From assembly GCA_965225715.1 (NCBI GenBank), contig CBDDBK010000002.1, positions 1,355,134-1,419,133 on the forward strand: DNA of 64,000 nt, in the 5' to 3' direction. The notes beneath the pieces were generated by a model. That model was not told the DNA's origin. It worked only from the letters and a program-made list of their open reading frames with translations, and searched no databases. Shown here piece after piece: positions 54,201 through 63,200 of this stretch (its first letter is position 1; each line of letters starts with the position of its first letter). The translations under genes were made by a program, and so were the position numbers. The stretch is from CBDDBK01 sp965225715. GTDB taxonomy: Bacteria; Bacteroidota; Bacteroidia; Cytophagales; Flammeovirgaceae.

Positions 54201-57200
54201 TATTGTCAATGACGATAGTCTTCCTGTTATCAGTGTTGTTGATGTTGTTGTTGATGAGGGGAATACGGGTGAGGTTTTGGCTTCTTTTGTTGTTGTTTTG
54301 TCTTCGGCGAGTGTTGATACTGTTTATTACAATTACAGGACTTATGATCTTTCGGCTTCTGGTGGTGTTGATTATTTGGCTGTTGTTGGTTCGGGTTTTA
54401 TTTTGCCGGGTGCTTTGTCTGGTGTTGTTGATGTTGTTGTTTATGGTGATTTGGACGTTGAGAATGTCGAGCGTTTTGGTTTATCGTTGTCGGGTGTTGT
54501 CGGTGCGGATACTGTTGGCTTGGGTTCGGGTGCTGTTGGGGTTATCAACAATGATGATTTGGCTGGCGGTATTGGTTTGCGGGTAGAGGATGGTTTTGGG
54601 GTTGAGGGGGACAGTATTGGTTTTGTTGTTTCGTTGTCGTCGTTTAGTGTTGATACGGTTCGTTTTAGGTATTCTGTTGTGGGTGGTTCTGCGTTGTTGG
54701 GTTCTGATGTTGGTGGTGTTGGTGGTATTTTTGAGTTTGTTCCGGGTGTTGTTCGGGATACTGTTCGCGTAGAGACGTTTGAGGATTCTATTTACGAGTT
54801 GTTTGAGGATTTTGGTTTTGTTTTGAGTGATTTGGAGGGGGCTATTTTTCTTCGTGATGCTGCTGTAGGTCGTATTGAAGATAATGATGGTTTGCCTGTT
54901 GTTAGTATTGGTGATGTATCTGTTTTAGAGGGTGATGGTGGTATTTTTTCTATTTCTTTTCCTGTTTCATTGAGTCATGTTAGTTCTTTTGGGCTTGGTG
55001 TTTCTTACAGTAGTTTTGATAGTAGTGCTTCTGTTTCGGATTTAGATTATGTGTCTGTTGGTGGTCGTTTGGATTTTTCGTCTGGCGATAGTGTTTCTTA
55101 TGTTCATGTAGGTGTTGTGGGAGATGATGTTCGTGAGTTATCGGAGGTTTTTGGCGTTGGCATTTCGGTTTTGAATGGCGGTGTTTTGGGCGATAGTATC
55201 GGTTTGGGTACTATTGTCAATGACGATAGTCTTCCTGTTATCAGTGTTGTTGATGTTGTTGTTGATGAGGGGAATACGGGTGAGGTTTTGGCTTCTTTTG
55301 TTGTTGTTTTGTCTTCGGCGAGTGTTGATACTGTTTATTACAATTACAGGACTTACGATCTTTCGGCTTCTGGTGGTGTTGATTATTTGGCTGTTGTTGG
55401 TTCGGCTTTTATTTTGCCGGGTGCTTTGTCTGGTGTTGTTGATGTTGTTGTTTATGGGGATTTGGACGTTGAGAATGTCGAGCGTTTTGGTTTGTCGTTG
55501 TCGGGTGTTGTCGGTGCGGATACTGTTGGCTTGGGTTCGGGTGCTGTTGGGGTTATCAACAACGATGATTTGGCTGGCGGTATTGGTTTGCGGGTAGAGG
55601 ATGGTTTTGGGGTTGAGGGGGATAGTATTGGTTTTGTTGTTTCGTTGTCGTCATTTAGTGTTGATACGGTTCGTTTTAGGTATTCTGTTGTGGGTGGTTC
55701 TGCGTTGTTGGGTTCTGATGTTGGTGGTGTTGGTGGTATTTTTGAGTTTGTTCCGGGTGTTGTTCGGGATACTGTTCGCGTAGAGACGTTTGATGATGGT
55801 ATTTATGAGTTGTTTGAGGATTTTGGTTTTGTTTTGAGTGATTTGGAGGGGGCTATTTTTCTTCGTGATGCTGCTGTAGGTCGTATTGAAGATAATGATG
55901 GTTTGCCTGTTGTTAGTATTGGTGATGTATCTGTTTTAGAGGGGGATGGTGGTATTTTTTCTATTTCTTTTCCTGTTTCGTTGAGTCATGTTAGTTCTTT
56001 TGGGCTTGGTGTTTCCTACAGTAGTTTTGATAGTAGTGCTTCTGTTTCGGATTTAGATTATGTGTCTGTTGGTGGTCGTTTGGATTTTTCGTCTGGCGAT
56101 AGTGTTTCTTATGTTCAAGTAGGTGTTGTGGGAGATGATGTTCGTGAGTTATCGGAGGTTTTTGGCGTTGGCATTTCGGTTTTGAATGGCGGTGTTTTGG
56201 GCGATAGTATTGGTTTGGGTACTATTGTCAATGACGATAGTCTTCCTGTTATCAGTGTTGTTGATGTTGTTGTTGATGAGGGGAATACGGGTGAGGTTTT
56301 GGCTTCTTTTGTTGTTGTTTTGTCTTCGGCGAGTGTTGATACTGTTTATTACAATTACAGGACTTACGATCTTTCGGCTTCTGGTGGTGTTGATTATTTG
56401 GCTGTTGTTGGTTCGGCTTTTATTTTGCCGGGTTTTTTGTCTGGTGTTGTTGATGTTGTTGTTTATGGTGATTTGGCTGTTGAGAATGTCGAGCGTTTTG
56501 GTTTGTCGTTGTCGGGTGTTGTCGGTGCGGATACTGTTGGCTTGGGTTCGGGTGCTGTTGGTATTATCAACAACGATGATTTGGCTGGCGGTATTGGTTT
56601 GCGGGTAGAGGATGGTTTTGGGGTTGAGGGGGACAGTATTGGTTTTGTTGTTTCGTTGTCGTCGTTTAGTGTTGATACGGTTCGTTTTAGGTATTCTGTT
56701 GTGGGTGGTTCTGCGTTGTTGGGTTCTGATGTTGGTGGTGTTGGTGGTGTTTTTGAGTTTGTTCCGGGTGTTGTTCGGGATACTGTTCGCGTAGAGACGT
56801 TTGAGGATTCTATTTACGAGTTGTTTGAGGATTTTGGTTTTGTTTTGAGTGATTTGGAGGGGGCTATTTTTCTTCGTGATGGTGCTGTAGGTCGTATTGA
56901 AGATAATGATGGTTTGCCTGTTGTTAGTATTGGTGATGTATCTGTTTTAGAGGGTGATGGTGGTATTTTTTCTATTTCTTTTCCTGTTTCATTGAGTCAT
57001 GTTAGTTCTTTTGGGCTTGGTGTTTCTTACAGTAGTTTTGATAGTAGTGCTTCTGTTTCGGATTTAGATTATGTGTCTGTTGGTGGTCGTTTGGATTTTT
57101 CGTCTGGCGATAGTGTTTCTTATGTTCATGTAGGTGTTGTGGGAGATGATGTTCGTGAGTTATCGGAGGTTTTTGGCGTTGGCATTTCGGTTTTGAATGG

Positions 57201-60200
57201 CGGTATTTTGGGCGATAGTATCGGTTTGGGTACTATTGTCAATGACGATAGTCTTCCTGTTATCAGTGTTGTTGATGTTGTTGTTGATGAGGGGAATACG
57301 GGTGAGGTTTTGGCTTCTTTTGTTGTTGTTTTGTCTTCGGCGAGTGTTGATACTGTTTATTACAATTACAGGACTTACGATCTTTCGGCTTCTGGTGGTG
57401 TTGATTATTTGGCTGTTGTTGGTTCGGCTTTTATTTTGCCGGGTGCTTTGTCTGGTGTTGTTGCTGTTGTTGTTTATGGTGATTTGGCTGTTGAGAATGT
57501 CGAGCGTTTTGGTTTATCGTTGTCGGGTGTTGTCGGTGCGGATACTTTTGGCTTGGGTTCGGGTGCTGTTGGGGTTATCAACAATGATGATTTGGCTGGC
57601 GGTATTGGTTTGCGGGTAGAGGATGGTTTTGGGGTTGAGGGGGACAGTATTGGTTTTGTTGTTTCGTTGTCGTCGTTTAGTGTTGATACGGTTCGTTTTA
57701 GGTATTCTGTTGTCGGTGGTTCTGCCTTATTGGGTTCTGATGTTGGTGGTGTTGGTGGTGTTTTTGAGTTTGTTCCGGGTGTTGTTCGGGATACTGTTCG
57801 CGTAGAGACGTTTGAGGATGGTATTTATGAGTTGTTTGAGGATTTTGGTTTTGTTTTGAGTGATTTGGAGGGGGCTATTTTTCTTCGTGATGGTGCTGTA
57901 GGTCGTATTGAAGATAATGATAATTTGCCTGTTGTTAGTATTGGTGATGTATCTGTTTTAGAGGGTGATGGTGGTATTTTTTCTATTTCTTTTCCTGTTT
58001 CATTGAGTCATGTTAGTTCTTTTGGGCTTGGTGTTTCCTACAGTAGTTTTGATAGTAGTGCTTCTGTTTCGGATTTAGATTATGTGTCTGTTGGTGGTCG
58101 TTTGGATTTTTCGTCTGGCGATAGTGTTTCTTATGTTCATGTAGGTGTTGTGGGAGATGATGTTCGTGAGTTATCGGAGGTTTTTGGCGTTGGTATTTCG
58201 GTTTTGAATGGCGGTGTTTTGGGCGATAGTATCGGTTTGGGTACTATTGTCAATGACGATAGTCTTCCTGTTATCAGTGTTGTTGATGTTGTTGTTGATG
58301 AGGGGAATACGGGTGAGGTTTTGGCTTCTTTTGTTGTTGTTTTGTCTTCGGCGAGTGTTGATACTGTTTATTACAATTACAGGACTTATGATCTTTCGGC
58401 TTCTGGTGGTGTTGATTATTTGGCTGTTGTTGGTTCGGGTTTTATTTTGCCGGGTTTTTTGTCTGGTGTTGTTGCTGTTGTTGTTTATGGTGATTTGGAC
58501 GTTGAGAATGTCGAGCGTTTTGGTTTGTCGTTGTCGGGTGTTGTTGGTGCGGATACTTTTGGCTTGGGTTCGGGTGCTGTTGGGGTTATCAACAACGATG
58601 ATTTGGCTGGCAGTATTGGTTTGCGGGTAGAGGATGGTTTTGGGGTTGAGGGGGACAGTATTGGTTTTGTTGTTTCGTTGTCGTCATTTAGTGTTGATAC
58701 GGTTCGTTTTAGGTATTCTGTTGTCGGTGGTTCTGCGTTGTTGGGTTCTGATGTTGGTGGTGTTGGTGGTATTTTTGAGTTTGTTCCGGGTGTTGTTCGG
58801 GATACTGTTCGCGTAGAGACGTTTGAGGATTCTATTTACGAGTTGTTTGAGGATTTTGGTTTTGTTTTGAGTGATTTGGAGGGGGCTATTTTTCTTCGTG
58901 ATGCTGCTGTAGGTCGTATTGAAGATAATGATGGTTTGCCTGTTGTTAGTATTGGTGATGTATCTGTTTTAGAGGGTGATGGTGGTATTTTTTCTATTTC
59001 TTTTCCTGTTTCATTGAGTCATGTTAGTTCTTTTGGGCTTGGTGTTTCTTACAGTAGTTTTGATAGTAGTGCTTCTGTTTCGGATTTAGATTATGTGTCT
59101 GTTGGTGGTCGTTTGGATTTTTCGTCTGGCGATAGTGTTTCTTATGTTCAAGTAGGTGTTGTGGGAGATGATGTTCGTGAGTTATCGGAGGTTTTTGGCG
59201 TTGGCATTTCGGTTTTGAATGGCGGTGTTTTGGGCGATAGTATTGGTTTGGGTACTATTGTCAATGACGATAGTCTTCCTGTTATCAGTGTTGTTGATGT
59301 TGTTGTTGATGAGGGGAATACGGGTGAGGTTTTGGCTTCTTTTGTTGTTGTTTTGTCTTCGGCGAGTGTTGATACTGTTTATTACAATTACAGGACTTAC
59401 GATCTTTCGGCTTCTGGTGGTGTTGATTATTTGGCTGTTGTTGGTTCGGCTTTTATTTTGCCGGGTGCTTTGTCTGGTGTTGTTGCTGTTGTTGTTTATG
59501 GGGATTTGGACGTTGAGAATGTCGAGCGTTTTGGTTTGTCGTTGTCTGGTGTTGTCGGTGCGGATACTTTTGGCTTGGGTTCGGGTGCTGTTGGGGTTAT
59601 CAACAACGATGATTTGGCTGGCGGTATTGGTTTGCGGGTAGAGGATGGTTTTGGGGTTGAGGGGGACAGTATTGGTTTTGTTGTTTCGTTGTCGTCATTT
59701 AGTGTTGATACGGTTCGTTTTAGGTATTCTGTTGTCGGTGGTTCTGCGTTGTTGGGTTCTGATGTTGGTGGTGTTGGTGGTATTTTTGAGTTTGTTCCGG
59801 GTGTTGTTCGGGATACTGTTCGCGTAGAGACGTTTGAGGATTCTATTTACGAGTTGTTTGAGGATTTTGGTTTTGTTTTGAGTGATTTGGAGGGGGCTAT
59901 TTTTCTTCGTGATGCTGCTGTAGGTCGTATTGAAGATAATGATGGTTTGCCTGTTGTTAGTATTGGTGATGTATCTGTTTTAGAGGGTGATGGTGGTATT
60001 TTTTCTATTTCTTTTCCTGTTTCATTGAGTCATGTTAGTTCTTTTGGGCTTGGTGTTTCTTACAGTAGTTTTGATAGTAGTGCTTCTGTTTCGGATTTAG
60101 ATTATGTGTCTGTTGGTGGTCGTTTGGATTTTTCGTCTGGCGATAGTGTTTCTTATGTTCATGTAGGTGTTGTGGGAGATGATGTTCGTGAGTTATCGGA

Positions 60201-63200
60201 GGTTTTTGGCGTTGGCATTTCGGTTTTGAATGGCGGTATTTTGGGCGATAGTATCGGTTTGGGTACTATTGTCAATGACGATAGTCTTCCTGTTATCAGT
60301 GTTGTTGATGTTGTTGTTGATGAGGGTAATACGGGTGAGGTTTTGGCTTCTTTTGTTGTTGTTTTGTCTTCGGCGAGTGTTGATACTGTTTATTACAATT
60401 ACAGGACTTATGATCTTTCGGCTTCTGGTGGTGTTGATTATTTGGCTGTTGTTGGTTCGGCTTTTATTTTGCCGGGTTTTTTGTCTGGTGTTGTTGATGT
60501 TGTTGTTTATGGGGATTTGGCTGTTGAGAATGTCGAGCGTTTTGGTTTGTCGTTGTCGGGTGTTGTCGGTGCGGATACTTTTGGCTTGGGTTCGGGTGCT
60601 GTTGGGGTTATCAACAATGATGATTTGGCTGGCGGTATTGGTTTGCGGGTAGAGGATGGTTTTGGGGTTGAGGGGGACAGTATTGGTTTTGTTGTTTCGT
60701 TGTCGTCGTTTAGTGTTGATACGGTTCGTTTTAGGTATTCTGTTGTGGGTGGTTCTGCGTTGTTGGGTTCTGATGTTGGTGGTGTTGGTGGTATTTTTGA
60801 GTTTGTTCCGGGTGTTGTTCGGGATACTGTTCGCGTAGAGACGTTTGAGGATTCTATTTACGAGTTGTTTGAGGATTTTGGTTTTGTTTTGAGTGATTTG
60901 GAGGGGGCTATTTTTCTTCGTGATGGTGCTGTAGGTCGTATTGAAGATAATGATGGTTTGCCTGTTGTTAGTATTGGTGATGTATCTGTTTTAGAGGGGG
61001 ATGGTGGTATTTTTTCTATTTCTTTTCCTGTTTCATTGAGTCATGTTAGTTCTTTTGGGCTTGGTGTTTCTTACAGTAGTTTTGATAGTAGTGCTTCTGT
61101 TTCGGATTTAGATTATGTGTCTGTTGGTGGTCGTTTGGATTTTTCGTCTGGCGATAGTGTTTCTTATGTTCAAGTAGGTGTTGTGGGAGATGATGTTCGT
61201 GAGTTATCGGAGGTTTTTGGGCTTGGCATTTCGGTTTTGAATGGCGGTATTTTGGGCGATAGTATCGGTTTGGGTACTATTGTCAATGACGATAGTCTTC
61301 CTGTTATCAGTGTTGTTGATGTTGTTGTTGATGAGGGCAATACGGGTGAGGTTTTGGCTTCTTTTGTTGTTGTTTTGTCTTCGGCGAGTGTTGATACTGT
61401 TTATTACAATTACAGGACTTACGATCTTTCGGCTTCTGGTGGTGTTGATTATTTGGCTGTTGTTGGTTCGGGTTTTATTTTGCCGGGTTTTTTGTCTGGT
61501 GTTGTTGCTGTTGTTGTTTATGGGGATTTGGCTGTTGAGAATGTCGAGCGTTTTGGTTTATCGTTGTCGGGTGTTGTCGGTGCGGATACTGTTGGCTTGG
61601 GTTCGGGTGCTGTTGGGGTTATCAACAACGATGATTTGGCTGGCGGTATTGGTTTGCGGGTAGAGGATGGTTTTGGGGTTGAGGGGGATAGTATTGGTTT
61701 TGTTGTTTCGTTGTCGTCATTTAGTGTTGATACGGTTCGTTTTAGGTATTCTGTTGTCGGTGGTTCTGCCTTATTGGGTTCTGATGTTGGTGGTGTTGGT
61801 GGTATTTTTGAGTTTGTTCCGGGTGTTGTTCGGGATACTGTTCGCGTAGAGACGTTTGAGGATTCTATTTACGAGTTGTTTGAGGATTTTGGTTTTGTTT
61901 TGAGTGATTTGGAGGGGGCTATTTTTCTTCGTGATGGTGCTGTAGGTCGTATTGAAGATAATGATGGTTTGCCTGTTGTTAGTATTGGTGATGTATCTGT
62001 TTTAGAGGGGGATGGTGGTATTTTTTCTATTTCTTTTCCTGTTTCATTGAGTCATGTTAGTTCTTTTGGGCTTGGTGTTTCCTACAGTAGTTTTGATAGT
62101 AGTGCTTCTGTTTCGGATTTAGATTATGTGTCTGTTGGTGGTCGTTTGGATTTTTCGTCTGGCGATAGTGTTTCTTATGTTCATGTAGGTGTTGTGGGAG
62201 ATGATGTTCGTGAGTTATCGGAGGTTTTTGGCGTTGGTATTTCGGTTTTGAATGGCGGTGTTTTGGGCGATAGTATTGGTTTGGGTACTATTGTCAATGA
62301 CGATAGTCTTCCTGTTATCAGTGTTGTTGATGTTGTTGTTGATGAGGGTAATACGGGTGAGGTTTTGGCTTCTTTTGTTGTTGTTTTGTCTTCGGCGAGT
62401 GTTGATACTGTTTATTACAATTACAGGACTTACGATCTTTCGGCTTCTGGTGGTGTTGATTATTTGGCTGTTGTTGGTTCGGGTTTTATTTTGCCGGGTT
62501 TTTTGTCTGGTGTTGTTGATGTTGTTGTTTATGGTGATTTGGCTGTTGAGAATGTCGAGCGTTTTGGTTTGTCGTTGTCGGGTGTTGTTGGTGCGGATAC
62601 TGTTGGCTTGGGTTCGGGTGCTGTTGGGGTTATCAACAACGATGATTTGGCTGGCGGTATTGGTTTGCGGGTAGAGGATGGTTTTGGGGTTGAGGGGGAC
62701 AGTATTGGTTTTGTTGTTTCGTTGTCGTCATTTAGTGTTGATACGGTTCGTTTTAGGTATTCTGTTGTCGGTGGTTCTGCGTTGTTGGGTTCTGATGTTG
62801 GTGGTGTTGGTGGTGTTTTTGAGTTTGTTCCGGGTGTTGTTCGGGATACTGTTCGCGTAGAGACGTTTGAGGATTCTATTTACGAGTTGTTTGAGGATTT
62901 TGGTTTTGTTTTGAGTGATTTGGAGGGGGCTATTTTTCTTCGTGATGGTGCTGTAGGTCGTATTGAAGATAATGATGGTTTGCCTGTTGTTAGTATTGGT
63001 GATGTATCTGTTTTAGAGGGTGATGGTGGTATTTTTTCTATTTCTTTTCCTGTTTCATTGAGTCATGTTAGTTCTTTTGGGCTTGGTGTTTCCTACAGTA
63101 GTTTTGATAGTAGTGCTTCTGTTTCGGATTTAGATTATGTGTCTGTTGGTGGTCGTTTGGATTTTTCGTCTGGCGATAGTGTTTCTTATGTTCATGTAGG